A stretch of 64,000 bases of DNA, taken from assembly GCA_034190875.2 (NCBI GenBank), contig CM067356.1, positions 20,828,258 to 20,892,257 on the forward strand, in the 5' to 3' direction. Shown in pieces: positions 33,062 to 46,238 of the stretch (the stretch's first letter is position 1; each line of letters opens with the position of its first letter). A program made the translations under genes and the position numbers. Under the pieces are notes generated by a model that searched no databases, had not been told where the DNA came from, and saw only the letters and a list, made by a program, of their open reading frames with translations. This DNA is from Urechis unicinctus (Eukaryota > Annelida > Polychaeta > Xenopneusta > Urechidae).

Positions 33062-33768
33062 GTTGCCCCTACCTCTATATATATATATTTACGATATAAG
33101 TCAATAAGAGATAGGTAGCTCAACAGACAAACTTCAGGTTTTATTACCGCAGCTCCCGTACTTGGTTCGATAGCGCTAATGATAGGTGCAGATTACACCC
33201 CGACCGTAATCAGCACATTCTATAGAATCATTTATAGTCCAACACTAGCTTTAAAACCGCTTAAGTAATGCAAACCTTTTATGTAATGTCATGTCCTATT
33301 AGGCGCCTTCGCATAGTCGGGTTCCCGTCGCGGCCGCTAGGAGGGCCACCGTCGCGCACAGCGATTTTTACCGGAATTGGGGGCATGTTTCTCTGTCTGT
33401 CAAGCTGTCGCGCTTTACCAGTTGCTGTTTTAAGTTCCTGCGTTGTTGTGCGCATTCTTGTTGCGTGTTACTATAGCTGTAAAGAACATCAAAGACGTCG
33501 CCGAAGGTGTCAAGCGTATTCTGAACGTCTCCTAAGTTCCTCTGAACACTGTCACGTCACAATGAGCACATTTGAAGCAGTTCTCAAACACAGATTATCA
33601 TAAAATAGTGATCCAAAATGTTGCCATCTACATTCATCTCCAGTCGTCTGGAGAATTCTGCAAGAACATCAGTATTCACCGATATCATTTCAAAGTTAGC
33701 GTGCGTGACTGTTGCTACACCATGTCATCACTGTCCCCTTCTTAGTGGAAAGTACCCCAGCTGAAAAC
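31675..33768 (+). repeat. 2.1-kb tandem duplication, copy 1
   Basis: This 2094-bp unit is followed immediately by a nearly identical copy. Differences are small indels in homopolymers, a few bases near 32375, and the length of an internal (TA)n tract (about 32833-33058). The unit contains a poly-C run, repeated TGTACGACGG motifs, a 101-bp hairpin at 32418-32518, and a small ATG frame at 31791-31946. Confidence 0.95.
32418..32518. mobile_element. 101-bp snap-back (fold-back MITE remnant), copy 1
   Basis: Starts CCACAGAGATTTGCATTGGC and ends in the inverted counterpart (GTACAAATCCCTGTGG). The two arms are separated only by a short loop near 32468, so the RNA or single strand could fold end to end. 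The arms match the termini of the 454-bp element at 46239-46692, so this is probably a maximally deleted member of the same family. Confidence 0.7.
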
Positions 33769-34928
33769 TTTTTGTGTTCCTTTGTCATCTTAGGTCTGAC
33801 GGATAAGCGACACATAGAACAGTGACAAGTGTGGGATTTTAACTGTTCATGAAGGCTTGGCGGCGTCCATGACTAGCAATCAAAATGGCAGAGGACAGCA
33901 AGGGTGACTTGCGTTTCATGGGAGGCGGGTACGTCTATAGGTCCAGACATGGCGTTTCGTTCTTACTCTTTTTGTGCACTAAATATTTGGTCGCTTGTTC
34001 ATATTTTTTAAAATTTGCGTACCATTTTGTAATTTTGTAATGTCACAGTAGCTTCAGTATCAAATTTAATGTTCAGCTATTAATCTTATCCTTATTCAGG
34101 AGCAAAGGGCAAATGTCCCACACGCCCCCAGACAGACATTATTTGTCAAATCGGTTGTCTCAGTGGGCAGGTGTATATCTACGAGTGGGATACAGTACGC
34201 TGGTTCAGTGTGATAAAGGCGAGAAAGTGCTTGAGACAGAGCAGTAAGGCACTCTGGCCCTAGTGCCCCCCCCCCCCCCCCGGGGCCCGTACGACGGGTT
34301 TTATTGGGCCTCATACTTGTACGACGGGTTATGTTTTTCAGCTTCAATCTGTACGACGGTTTTTTTCGGGGGGTTTCGTTTTGTACGGCGGGGTATGTTT
34401 TCTCTTCCAATGCAGTATGTCGAGATTTTTTTCTCCCGGGATTTCCCACCGATCGTTGACAATGCAAATGCATGCAATGAATGGTCCCTGTGTGACGCCC
34501 CGAGTACCACACGCTCAGCCCACAGAGATTTGCATTGGCCGGCTAACCGATATCTTCTATGTATACAAACCCTTTATGTATACGTAGAAGATAGCGACCG
34601 GCCAGTACAAATCCCTGTGGCTCTATCGTGCAAGCGCGCAAAAATGTTACTGCATGTAATCAGAAATCAGCTCATAACATTTTGAGATTTATCCGCACCT
34701 TTTATCCTGCCTACTATGTTATACATCCGCATAATACCTTGTGCGACGGTATATGCTTTTTGCCATTTTCAACTTGTACAACGGGTACGGGTTTTCGAGG
34801 TCCCGCGGCACACCCCTATCTGAGGCCAAGTGCCCCCCAACCCCCCGGGGCCAGGGCCCAAGTGACGCCCTTATCCAAACACTAAAACGGATAGAGGGGC
34901 AGTGCACTAGGGTGAATAGAGGTAGGGG

Positions 34929-34981
<53 letters not shown>

Positions 34982-35045
34982 TAGAGAATATATATATATA
35001 TATATATATATATAGATATATATATATATATATATATTTAAACAC

Positions 35046-35130
<85 letters not shown>

Positions 35131-35841
35131 TTATGTTGCCCCTACCTCTATATATATATATTTACGATATAAGTCAATAAGAGATAGGTAGCTCAACAGA
35201 CAAACTTCAGGTTTTATTACCGCAGCTCCCGTACTTGGTTCGATAGCGCTAATGATAGGTGCAGATTACACCCCGACCGTAATCAGCACATTCTATAGAA
35301 TCATTTATAGTCCAACACTAGCTTTAAAACCGCTTAAGTAATGCAAACCTTTTATGTAATGTCATGTCCTATTAGGCGCCTTCGCATAGTCGGGTTCCCG
35401 TCGCGGCCGCTAGGAGGGCCACCGTCGCGCACAGCGATTTTTACCGGAATTGGGGGCATGTTTCTCTGTCTGTCAAGCTGTCGCGCTTTACCAGTTGCTG
35501 TTTTAAGTTCCTGCGTTGTTGTGCGCATTCTTGTTGCGTGTTACTATAGCTGTAAAGAACATCAAAGACGTCGCCGAAGGTGTCAAGCGTATTCTGAACG
35601 TCTCCTAAGTTCCTCTGAACACTGTCACGTCACAATGAGCACATTTGAAGCAGTTCTCAAACACAGATTATCATAAAATAGTGATCCAAAATGTTGCCAT
35701 CTACATTCATCTCCAGTCGTCTGGAGAATTCTGCAAGAACATCAGTATTCACCGATATCATTTCAAAGTTAGCGTGCGTGACTGTTGCTACACCATGTCA
35801 TCACTGTCCCCTTCTTAGTGGAAAGTACCCCAGCTGAAAAC
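33769..35841 (+). repeat. 2.1-kb tandem duplication, copy 2
   Basis: A 2073-bp second copy of the unit. Its shorter length is mostly due to the (TA)n tract (about 34934-35128). The CTTT at the left edge of copy 1, the junction and the right edge of copy 2 suggests microhomology at the breakpoints. Confidence 0.95.
34520..34620. mobile_element. 101-bp snap-back (fold-back MITE remnant), copy 2
   Basis: Same hairpin as at 32418-32518, carried along by the 2.1-kb duplication. Confidence 0.7.
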
Positions 35842-36464
35842 TTTCCTCAAATATAGGGGAATTCCTTGCTCGAGTTATAAGAAAACTGAGCTAGTATGGA
35901 TGTGAGTGCACGAGATAATTCTTAATTTAATATAATTAGAATATTTAAATTTAGAAAGTTGAATACAGATATGTCACACATCTCATTAATATGTATACAT
36001 ACCTATGAAGACTTGCTGGTACAATATTAACTTTGCGTTTTGTTTTATGTGGTGTTGTCGTTTGGTGGAAGAGAGTTAGAAGGCAATATGTTTGCAGCGG
36101 CTGACTTCAATACCAATGCAAAGTCTAATCCAGCATTACCTTCTGATGAAGAGACATGTCGCACGGCTTATCGCCTTGATTATTTTGATGTCTGGCAATT
36201 GCAATTACACAGTCCATGTAATTGTCACGTCAGTAATACAACTGACGGAAACTTTACTGTCATCCATGGGTGTTTCGTCGTTTTCTTGCGAACATCAGCC
36301 TTGCAGTCCACGACGGCGCAAGTAAACCATGGTTGCGCAGTCTATATAGTCTATAGAACGATATTCCTAAACAATTTCTCCAAAATAACACCGGTATCAA
36401 ACATAAAACGACGATTATTCACCACAGCTTAAATCTCTATGTTCCGCGTCGTGTATTGCCTTTA
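35842..36464. other. Spacer right of the 2.1-kb duplication
   Basis: Unique sequence. A 130-codon plus-strand frame at 36040-36432 has no recognisable domain or splice context, so I do not call it. Confidence 0.4.
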
Positions 36465-37255
36465 TGGTTTGGAAAAGCATGCCCCCATTTCCGGTGAAAA
36501 ATCAGTATCGCCGCCTGGCGGCCGCGACGGGAGCCCGACAATGTGAAGGCTCCTATTAGAAGAGAAACAATATCGTAGTTTAACTATGAATGGCCTTATA
36601 CCGCTGACGGTTACGGAGCGAGAAAAATCGACTTCCGACGTCTTCTGAATTTTATACGGTACTTAACCACGGACAAAAATAATCGTGCTACAGAACAGAG
36701 CGCGACTGACACGCCTTTGTGGAGAAAGTTAATTCCAGTACTGAGCTGTAATTGAATAGATTTTCTTGTCTCTATCACCGTACATTATGTATACGCTACC
36801 CAACTTGTGGATTATTCATGTGTATTGTGATGTAAAATTACAATGACATCATTATTCCAACCTATATACAGACTTGCACTTATCACAATAACTGGCTGCC
36901 CTGCTATTTTCGAGACCTCAGTTAGACTTCAAAGGGAAACAATCGAGGATGCGAATTAAAGGTGTACATGAAGCTGCGCAAGCGTATTTTGCAAGTCTTT
37001 CCAAGCGTTTTAAAGACATAAATATTCACATGCTACTAAGGTCATGAGCCTTTCATCAGTCTCCTGATATTCACAACTTCGATCCTGACAGTGATACTGA
37101 ATAATTAGATACTGTGTGCGTGGGTGTCGACATAGTGCTTGATTTTGGACATACTTTTTGCGGTTAAGGCGTACCACACGAAGCCCCCAAAAAACTGTCG
37201 TAAAGATTGCAGCTGAAAAACATAACCCGCCGAGAGGCAAAATAAAACGTACCGC
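36465..37255 (-). repeat. Older inverted relative of the 2.1-kb repeat
   Basis: About 95 bp at 36465-36560 is the diverged reverse complement of 33290-33385 (shared GTCGCGGCCGC and TGGGGGCATG). The stretch at about 37150-37250 is the diverged reverse complement of 32200-32300 (GGTTATGTTTTTCAGCT). The order of the two blocks is preserved on the minus strand, so a third, older copy of the same element lies here with internal deletions. Confidence 0.65.
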
Positions 37256-39639
37256 ATGGTGCGGCACATATATACTAACTCTATACACTTAAGTAACACC
37301 CCTCTCCCCTACCCCCCGGGCAATGATCATCAAATAACTAAATAATATGAAAAGCATTTTTTTCTCCTAGAGATATCAGGCTGTGGGCGAAAACCATGAC
37401 CACTCGCCATTGGATATCGAAATCTAAACACAACGCGGAGATAAACAATACACAATACTAAAATTTGTCTGTATGCCCCAAAATTTTGTCACGTAGGCTC
37501 GACTGATCCCTGGACCAAGTGAGCTTAAACATACATATTTCGGGCAATTTTTAGCAATTATCATCTTACTTCCACTTTCTGTGTAGTTGCTAAAATGGCT
37601 CGTTTACAGCCCTCTCATGTTATTTGGAGCACCAAATCATCGATAATTAATCGATAAAGATGCATTGAAAACAGCTTCCGAACATTGTTTACAGGAATAT
37701 TCAAATGAATAGCAATCTGGGCCAGTAACTGCGCATGTGCAACTCCACTATTTGCAGGTATAATCGCAATTTTCGCCCATTTTCAGCTTCGGCTGTATTT
37801 TAGCGTCTACAGTTTGCCGTATTTGGTTTAAAATTCACATCCCGTCAGAAATTAGAAGTCGGACAATACAAAGGCCATAGAAAATGCCGGAGTCACAGAT
37901 TTTATACCTGTGCTGTACGTAGTAGGGAATCGGATAATGAAGTTTTTTCAAAACTGAAATTTGATGATCTATTTATGAAATGCACCTATAATTCTACCTC
38001 TGGCTTTCATTTAATGCCAAACACGCGTTGATGTAGATGCAGGTTACGACAACACCTGTCAGAGTTATAAAGTGAACCCCGGGCTCTTGAGTCTCAAAAC
38101 GCCTCTGGACCACTGCCACTCATGTTGACGGATATGTCATTAGATTTTAATCACTCGACTATATATATATGCAGACAGGCGATGATGGCATCGACTACTT
38201 GGCTTTCGACACTCGCTCCCCGGTGATAAGACCTTCCTACATGCGAGCCATCATTACCCGATAGCAGGTCTTATCATATCAGCGAGTACCAAAAGAGAAC
38301 GACCCCAGAGAAAACACACAGAGCATGCAGCCGGTATCGATTGCTGATATCCAAAACGAGGACAGCATCTTCAATATGAAGCGATGATACCATACCTGTT
38401 AAGTGGTCATGAGAGGGTCTTATCTGATATGTTTGGCGGAAGCTCAAAATGGTGTCTGCCACCCCAATAAGCAGACAGTATAAGCCATATCAATGAGACA
38501 TGCGTTGATCATGTTGATTATGGAGTAGATAAGGATTATTTAAACGAGAAGTTAAAAAGAGAACCCCAGCAGAGTCACGTACTCATTCGCGATGATGTCA
38601 CTTCCGAAGCACAGCTGTTGAGTACTTTCGTTATGAGAATCTTAATGTTAACATCACACTCGTCATTTTTGACAAAATCTGATTTGATATTGACCCATTA
38701 TTATTCAAGCAAAATATTAACATAGAATATTTTTGAGGACAGTAAACGACGAATGACAATGGAACAAAACGTTTGCTTGAAGGCAGTCGGCTGAGCGACA
38801 AGCGCCCCCCCCCACCCCCCCACCAACCGAGTTGTGCTCTCACCAGCTCATTAGTAAGGGATCCTCCGAAATGATCTTGGATCCCAACAATTATACATAG
38901 GATTAGGGTGACAGACATCATAGCAGATTGGTAGAACTCATTTGTTGGGGATATATTATATAAGAGACAGAATTGTTCAAAAAGTTCATCTATTTTTGCA
39001 GAAAGTCCCAACATGTGACTCTACCGTATATCTTAAAGAAATTTAAGTTGCACAATCCAGCAGGAAAAACACTAAACTTTTCCATATTCGAGTGCAGTTG
39101 ACGGAAGTGCACGTGACGTCACCATTACCAGCTTATCCTGCTCGAGTAACCGTTTAACGGCCACGATGGCGATATGGATATCAGGTTCATCCGGGTCATT
39201 ATCCCCCCTTTGGTCAAACAGACAGTCACGTGATAAACAATTGTTCAAACGTTGGATCCCCCTAGGATATTTGTCAGTAAAGCTTCACTCGCCCACACAC
39301 TTTATCAGCCCCTCTAACCCCACCTACCCACCCACCCACTGATCCCCCTCACGCATCTCGAGCCTGGCATGCCACCCGGTGCTATCAGGTGGGACCAGAG
39401 GACGGATATGACGTAGATTACCTTAACTCAGCCCCCATCACCGCCACTCGGCCAACACAGCAAGTTGATAACGCCAAGAAAACCCGACAACAACGCGGCG
39501 CATGAACACACTGGTCAAAGTTCTTGCCCCATTCACTGATAGCCGTCTTAACCCACGCTAACTCCGCCGGCCATTTTGCCCTTGTACAGGAAGAGTTTCA
39601 AGGATTACATAGTATTAGTGGCTCCCAGAAACACCCAAC
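37256..39639. other. Intergenic region upstream of the Ig-domain gene
   Basis: No confident exon. A C-rich tract lies near 38803-38822. A 127-codon minus-strand frame at 38631-39014 contains a poly-Gly stretch made by that tract and is not convincing. The last 200 bp should contain the promoter of the Ig-domain gene. Confidence 0.4.
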
Positions 39640-42600
39640 ATGAAGTCGATGTTTATGCTGACTGTTCTATGCCTATGGGGTAAGTCTTGGAATTAAAAGG
39701 CATCTTGATTTGATAAAAGTTGAATATCTGTGTTAGTTTATTTTCGATGTAAGTGGGTCTGGTGAACCGGCAATGGGTCGTGAACGAATTCCCATATTTA
39801 TCCTGGCGCTCGTAAATGCTTTCTTACTAGCCCAATAGACCAACAGTCGATCGGGTACTCCCTTGTTGGTCTAACAGGAACACCCACCGTTTATCGGTAG
39901 ATTGACAAACATGCTTAATTTATCACGATAAAAATACGTACTGGGAAGAATTTAAAGCCACCAACGGCTATGGTTTTTTAAACAATATCCGAAAGAATAC
40001 TTGATATGCAATTAATTTCTAACTTTTCGGCGAAATTCCACTCCGACAAGTTTTTATCATACCATCATCTGCCTGATAATACATTTCACAGTTAAGTCAG
40101 TCTATACTAGATTTATACCCTATAACTTTCCGACCTAGTTGCTTTTTTCTCTCCTTTATTCATCATCATAACAAGTCCGTTACAATCCGACATGCGTTGC
40201 GCAATCTCGCCGCCATATTGGAATTTAGTAGGAAAAGTTAATCGCCTCGCATATTTAAGGCGATTATGCATATTTACAAGTTGTTGCGATTCCTGAGACT
40301 CTAATGCGATACATAATACTGACTGCTTATTAAATTAGACTTGTTAAATCAAGTTTACATCGTGAAGGTAAGGTCTTATCATCGAATATTCTACATTGCA
40401 AATGCCATCTTCGAGAACCAAGAGGGAGCGCAAGCTACCTTGGTTCAATAGAGCTATTTCTTACTGCCTCGCGGCTGCCATTTTATTTGAATAACGAATG
40501 TGTATCTAAATGGTATTCAAGTGCATTGTCTGACTATGTCTGGTGGATGTGTTTGATGACCTGGATGTATTTGTTAGACATGTCTAATCGTCTAGGTGCT
40601 TTTTTTCAGCCATCGTCGAATAAAAAACATAGTATGTTTAGTGAATGACCATTGAGCTTGGTATATTTTGTAGTTTTGTCAGATGAGGTCATATATTTTG
40701 AAGGTATGTCAGATGAGGTTGGTATGTTGTGTAGATATGTTTGATAATGTTGGTATATTGTGTAGGTATGTCTGATGATGTCGGTATATTTTGAAGGTAT
40801 GTCCGATGATGTTGGTATGTTGTGTAGGTATGTCTGACGATGTTGGTATGTTGTGTAGATATGTTTGATGATGTTGGTATGTTGGGTGGTAAATAATAAA
40901 GGCCTACAACATGTGACGTCAGACAGACAGTCACGTCAAAGAGAGCAAGACCTCAGTAAACACCTGTTGTTGATTAGTTAACCAGCCGGCGTTGCTGATC
41001 GTTACCAGATAATTTCAGGTGTGTTTACACATACAACACGCTCAGATACAGACATGGTTTTGTTACCAACTTTCATATGGCGGTTGCCTTTTAAAGGACT
41101 TGTTGTGGGAAACAATGGTTGAAGAATTGTGACTTCTTCTTATGACGGCTCAAACGATGGATTTATTTTCAAGGAAAGGAGGGCCGTGTAACATGTAGGA
41201 TTCATATAACGTTGAACAAATAAGACCAGTGATGGTCGACTACACATCTTCTGCCCTATTTTAGAACATTATTCGACAACTCGATATACTCCGCTAAATG
41301 AGTCGCTGAATATATTGGTACAGTTTGCTATACGAACGCGCAGATGATACACAGCATAGACAATTGCACGAAATAACAGAGCATGTGTGGACGTGGGTAT
41401 ATCATGTTCTTATATTTGCCTCCGGAGCGTGGTGCTGAATATGCGGAATTTACCTACGAAGTCTCATTCATGAAGACGCCTACACCACAAGCTCCTTCTC
41501 TCTGGCCGCTAATATATAAAGACGTCGTCCAATATGAGAGGATATTGATGTAGGACTTTAAACACTCGGGTGCCTGTGGCTGCCACCACATGGCACGGCT
41601 GTCACTTACTCCAACCTCAATTCAAGCGATTGTTGGTGGTCGTGAGAGTGAGATTGATATAGGGGTGTAACAAGTTCTCTTGAACAATTACTGTACTGGT
41701 TCACGTTTCAGATAACCCTATTGCACGGATAATTATCACGAAAGCGGTATTGTTTTACACCGTGGCTATGGCTACATCCTGTATATCAATACCATCATCA
41801 CGATGTTAAACCTGGTATACGCATTACGTGTTCTTAGTCAGCGGCTCTGTTTTCTTGCACTTTATTTGCTGTATCCTCTATCTTCCGCATCTTCACGCAA
41901 TCAGTATCATGATGATAATCATCATCGTCGGATTGGGTGGTTTAGGTGTAAGTGTCGGGAATAGTTGACGAGTGCTGGTGACGCCAGTGCTCGCTCTCTT
42001 ACCTCCAAAGGACACTGGCTATTTTGATCCTCTGCTCTAGTTATCGAGTGTGAACGGGGTCCTGGGGAGATTGATCCCCTCTGAGTGATAATGGGGTCAT
42101 GGGGAGATTGATCACCACTGAGTGTGAACAGGGTCATGGGGAGATTGATCCCCTCTGAGTGAGAATGGGGTCATGAAGACACTTAACCCCACTGAGTGAG
42201 AATGGGGTCATGAAGACACTTAACCCCACTGAGTGAGAATGGGGTCATCATCATCATCGTAATTTCTCATTGACTCCAATATATAGAGATTGTTATCATT
42301 ATCATTATCACCAGTATACTCCTCAGCAGCGCTGTTGTTATCACTATCATTATCACCATTATACCCCTTAGCGCTATTGTTATCACTATCATTATCACCA
42401 TTATACCCCTTAGCGCTATTGTTATCACTATCATTATCACCATTATACCCCTTAGCGCTATTGTTATCACTATCATTATCACCATTATACCCCTTAGCGC
42501 TATTTTTATCACTATCATTATCACTATTATACTCCTCGGCAGCGCTATTGTTATCACCATCATTATCACCTTTATAGATAACAACACCAACATCAGTACA

Positions 42601-44477
42601 TCAATGGTATTCCCTTTGGTTGTTACAGCACCAGCCCTGGTGCAGTCGGTGGTTGATATCAAGGTCACCGTCAGCAAGTCAATTGTAGATCCGGGTGATA
42701 ATGTAACCATCACTTGTGTAGTGAGCGACTTAGAAGATGAAGCTGATGCTGCCTCTCAAATCGTTATCATGTAAGTATGTGCGTTATGATGGTTGGCAGC
42801 TTATGAGTAAGGCGTTATGATGTTGTAGCTGAAAACCATGTTGTTACACTGAACATGACCCACGAGGGGTTATGCTAGGAACCAGTGGATGGAAGCTGCA
42901 AGCACCCTCCCGTTGGACACAACAAATAACATTAATCAATAGAACATCTTAATAGATGAGTAGCTCAAAATGATGGCTTTATGAAACATATTTTATTCGA
43001 AATATCACTTAAAAATAATATGATATGGAAATTATATAGTATTGAACAAAACTATATCGTAGCCTCTGGGGTACTCACTGTAAGTGATATATGTCTGGAA
43101 CATGCACTCAGTGATCACTGTTGACCAAATATCTTTTATCTACAGGTACAAGTCAGTGATAGGAGACCTTATCGCTGCTCCTACAAGCGAATCTTATGAG
43201 CTCATTTCCACCAATGATATCATCCAGCCTCTTTACCAGAAGGGGAGGTACCAGGCTACTAAAACCACTTCCGGTCAAAGCGCTGTTATCACGCTGAAAG
43301 TTCAAAGTAAGTTATTTGATGTGGTGACAGTTGCGAAATCATGACATGCAGTGACTTGGTCTGAACACATGTAAGCCTGTATTCAAACAACTGTGTGGAT
43401 ATTCAGATGTCACCGAGGAAGAGAGCGGGCATTATGGGTGCATGCTGGCTGGTGATGTCATTTTTAACACCGCTGGCCTTGAAGTTATTGGTTCGTAACA
43501 TTTTACTTGATTTCTTTTTGATTTAATGAATTCGATTAAATTCCCCTGAATATCTTACTCGTCATTTGATATCTCACTGATGAAATCTGCCTGTAGCCCC
43601 CATGAAGCATTGCATTATGCTACCTCTCTTGGCTGTAATTAGAACTCCCCGAATCAGTTGCCTTCACCAACTTGACTGGAAACCTGACAATCACGGAAGG
43701 TCAACAACGCGCAGTTCAATGCAGGGTGGCCCATGCACTTCCGGCACCGCACGTTATGATGTACATTGGTCATGACGCCTCTGGTTGGACGGATATAACC
43801 AAAAGCTTCATCCGCACATCCGTTGCCAACAAAAACTGTGCTCAAACTGGCGGACCCAAGACATGCTTCCTTAATATGGACGTGAATGTCAATTTGACAT
43901 CAACGACATTTGAAGCCGATTATCAGTACGATTACCAGTATTTGAAGTGTTCTGCGCATGTACCTGGCACTGACGACGACGAGGTTGTGTCGACCCAGAT
44001 CATGCTAGACCTCTCGTGTTAGTATAACTACACGTCACATGCAGCGTCTCCTTGTTTGGATACTCCAACATAAATAAATCCTTATCAACAATAATTACAT
44101 CTCAGGTGGCTGACAGATTAAGTGACTAATATTAATCATGATTTCCTTTTTCCTTTAAATTTCTAGATTCTCCCAAGTTCCGTTGCCCCGCTGAAGTAAA
44201 GGGCAGGGCCAACGAATCGCTGGAAGTAACTTGCCCTGTATGGTTAAACCCCCAGCTCATGTCGGCTAACTGGACATTCCAGATAAATGGCAAGGCTGTC
44301 AGTCTCATGTCGGGTGACGATCCCATAGAAGGGGTTACAGCAAGCCAGTTTGTTAGTTTCATTCTTTGTGTTGGAGCATAGTCGAGCAATGACAATTTAC
44401 TTCTGATATGATGTTGATGATGATAATGATGATGATGATAATGATAATGCTGATTATGATAATGATAATGATGCTGT

Positions 44478-44535
<58 letters not shown>

Positions 44536-45010
44536 CGTTTGGCTAACTCTGGTCGTCTTTATATTCCTTCAGAGACTTGAGGAAGGTTTTGGCGAAGAAC
44601 GAGAGACAAAATTCAAACTCAATATCAACCGATTGAGTTCAGGTCACTTCACAAAGTACACATTGACCGCTAAGAACGAACTAGGAACCAATTCCTTTGA
44701 CATCCAAGTGAAAGAAGGTGAGTAGAAATAAGATGATAGCAGGCTGATGGTTTGGTAGGTGTATACAGCCATAAGGAACAATATCAAGGCAGATTGCTTT
44801 CGGGGCGTTTCGGATCAGTACTGTTGGTCATATAAACACTGAAAATTGGCCATGGCTCAGTCTGGAATGTAATGGTATCAATAACTAACTGGAGTACGTA
44901 TGGTTGGTTTGGTTGCAGATAAGGATGATCCCTCGTCAGGAGCCGCGACACCGGTCCTCTGTCTCCTCACCACCATCATGAGCGTGTCGCTTGCTCTATA
45001 TTCAGCCTAA
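39640..45010 (+). CDS. Secreted, GPI-anchored three-domain immunoglobulin-like protein (8 exons)
   Basis: Exons are 39640-39679, 42629-42770, 43146-43306, 43407-43490, 43643-44017, 44167-44351, 44573-44717 and 44919-45010. All introns are GT-AG and all phases close, giving 1224 nt and 407 aa. Exon 1 encodes a signal peptide (MKSMFMLTVLCLWG). Exons 2-4 form a first Ig-like domain with Cys in NVTITCVVSD and the classic second Cys in EESGHYGCMLAG. Exon 5 is one complete domain (AVQCRVAH to YLKCSAHV) with an extra Cys pair (NKNCAQTGGPKTCFLN). Exons 6-7 form a third domain (FRCPAEV, SLEVTCPVW). The last exon ends in a small-residue site followed by a hydrophobic tail (PVLCLLTTIMSVSLALYSA) with no cytoplasmic part, typical of GPI attachment. 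Several N-glycosylation sites are present. It would sit on the outer cell surface. An adhesion or immune-recognition role is inference only. I do not recognise an orthologue. Confidence 0.82.
40665..40885. repeat. 31-bp minisatellite in intron 1 of the Ig-domain gene
   Basis: About seven imperfect copies of a unit with GGTATGTCTGATGATGTTGG. The core recurs at about 40796, 40827 and 40858. Confidence 0.85.
42040..42250. repeat. 37-bp minisatellite in intron 1 of the Ig-domain gene
   Basis: Six copies; GAGTG occurs at 42046, 42083, 42120, 42157, 42194 and 42231. Two subtypes are present (GGGGAGATTGATCC and AAGACACTTAACC). Confidence 0.9.
42285..42575. repeat. 42-bp minisatellite in intron 1 of the Ig-domain gene
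   Basis: About six to seven copies of a 42-bp unit with TTATCACTATCATTATCACC and CCCCTTAGCGCTATT. It ends about 50 bp before exon 2. The 148-codon minus-strand frame here is produced by the repeat. Confidence 0.92.
44408..44535. repeat. (GAT)n microsatellite in intron 6 of the Ig-domain gene
   Basis: GAT and GATAAT repeats end about 37 bp before exon 7. The poly-Met frame through it is spurious until it enters the true exon 7. Confidence 0.93.
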
Positions 45011-45136
45011 GCCGCTATAGAACCAACCTCGTGTTCTTGAAGCGATAATTCATCAGCTTCCCACATTCATGTCAAAGGAATATCCCTGACTGAACTTAAT
45101 GATACTGGGATAATATATTCAGTGGTAAACTTTGTT

Positions 45137-45142
45137 AATAAA
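45137..45142 (+). other. Polyadenylation signal of the Ig-domain gene
   Basis: AATAAA 127 bp after the stop codon, a normal distance for a short 3' UTR. Confidence 0.55.
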
Positions 45143-46238
45143 AGGATAACTGTTTGAAAGAAATTCACAATTTGTTCGAATTAAGACGGTCATCTTAGTA
45201 TTTGAGGCATTTCGTATTGAAGGGAACATACGGAAAGCATTAGAATTTTGTTTTTCCTATATGCAGTCACAAATTGCTGGATGGATGCTAGCGATGCACG
45301 CTAAATGTACTTGCATGTTCGGTATATATGTGTATAATTAGTAGCAACTAAGCAGCATTTGATATATTTTATCAAGTAATTTAAACTCATCTAGAGTATG
45401 TCATTAGTAACTTCCTTACATCATGCTTCTTGGAATTCTCTTTGCATAAAACGTCTTTTTTAATCTTTGATATACTGTTTGAACACCTTGTGATCGTACA
45501 TCAATTAATTCAAACTGCCCAGCATTATATTTTTTATGAAAAAAAGATTGAATAAAAATAATGAGTAAATAGTTTGGTATGCTTCTTCGTGTGGTCACCA
45601 GATGGCGTTACCATACAGATGACACTGACTTGTATAATAAGTCCCGTCATCAAGCGCAATCTAGAAGACAGGCCAGATGGTTTTGACAGAATTCTGTCAC
45701 TGACGTTAGTTCTGCGCTGTGATTGGGTCACGTGTTTCACATGGTGTTTTATAAAGTTGTTCATCTTCCCCCAGAGGCTCGGTTCGTGATGTCAATCCCC
45801 ACAAAGCCTTCCCTTCCACCACCATCGGCATACTACCCAATACTAGTTCTTATAACTACGCTTAAAGGGCTCACTCTGATTGACTTATATGGTGAGCATT
45901 TCTACCACGCAAAGGCTACCTGCAAATCAACAAACACGCATCGCACAGTTGTTTATGTTGATGCAATGGAGTCATCTTATCAGTTTTGGGACGGCCTTGA
46001 GATATTTGAACGGTCTGATAGTAATCATCGGTCCGAAGTATCGGTTCGATTTATTCTCGTATCAGCCCGTTATTTTATGACGACCTGAAATTCTGGTCTG
46101 GGCGTCAAATCGGAATAATAGTCTTTATTGCGATAGGTTGTCTCTCGGCGGCAATCATATCTTCTCCCGATCTCCTTGCGCATCGGCTTCTGCGCAGGCT
46201 AGGATTCGCGAGAGTGATCTCCTCCGTGCGTGCTTCCA
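45143..46238. other. Spacer
   Basis: Overlapping open frames of 60-121 codons occur on both strands around 45.5-46.1 kb, but none has a recognisable domain or splice context. I see no supportable gene. Confidence 0.4.

Noticed and set aside
33268..33603. 111-codon frame (also at 35341-35676)
   Set aside because: Lies in a duplicated repeat unit, and part of its sequence recurs inverted at 36.5 kb. No domain or splice context.
36040..36432. 130-codon plus-strand frame
   Set aside because: No domain, signal or splice evidence. Length alone is not sufficient.
38631..39014. 127-codon minus-strand frame
   Set aside because: Contains a poly-Gly run caused by a C-rich tract. No recognisable domain, and it lies in AT-rich spacer.
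42267..42713. 148-codon minus-strand frame
   Set aside because: Generated by the 42-bp minisatellite and antisense to exon 2 of the Ig-domain gene.
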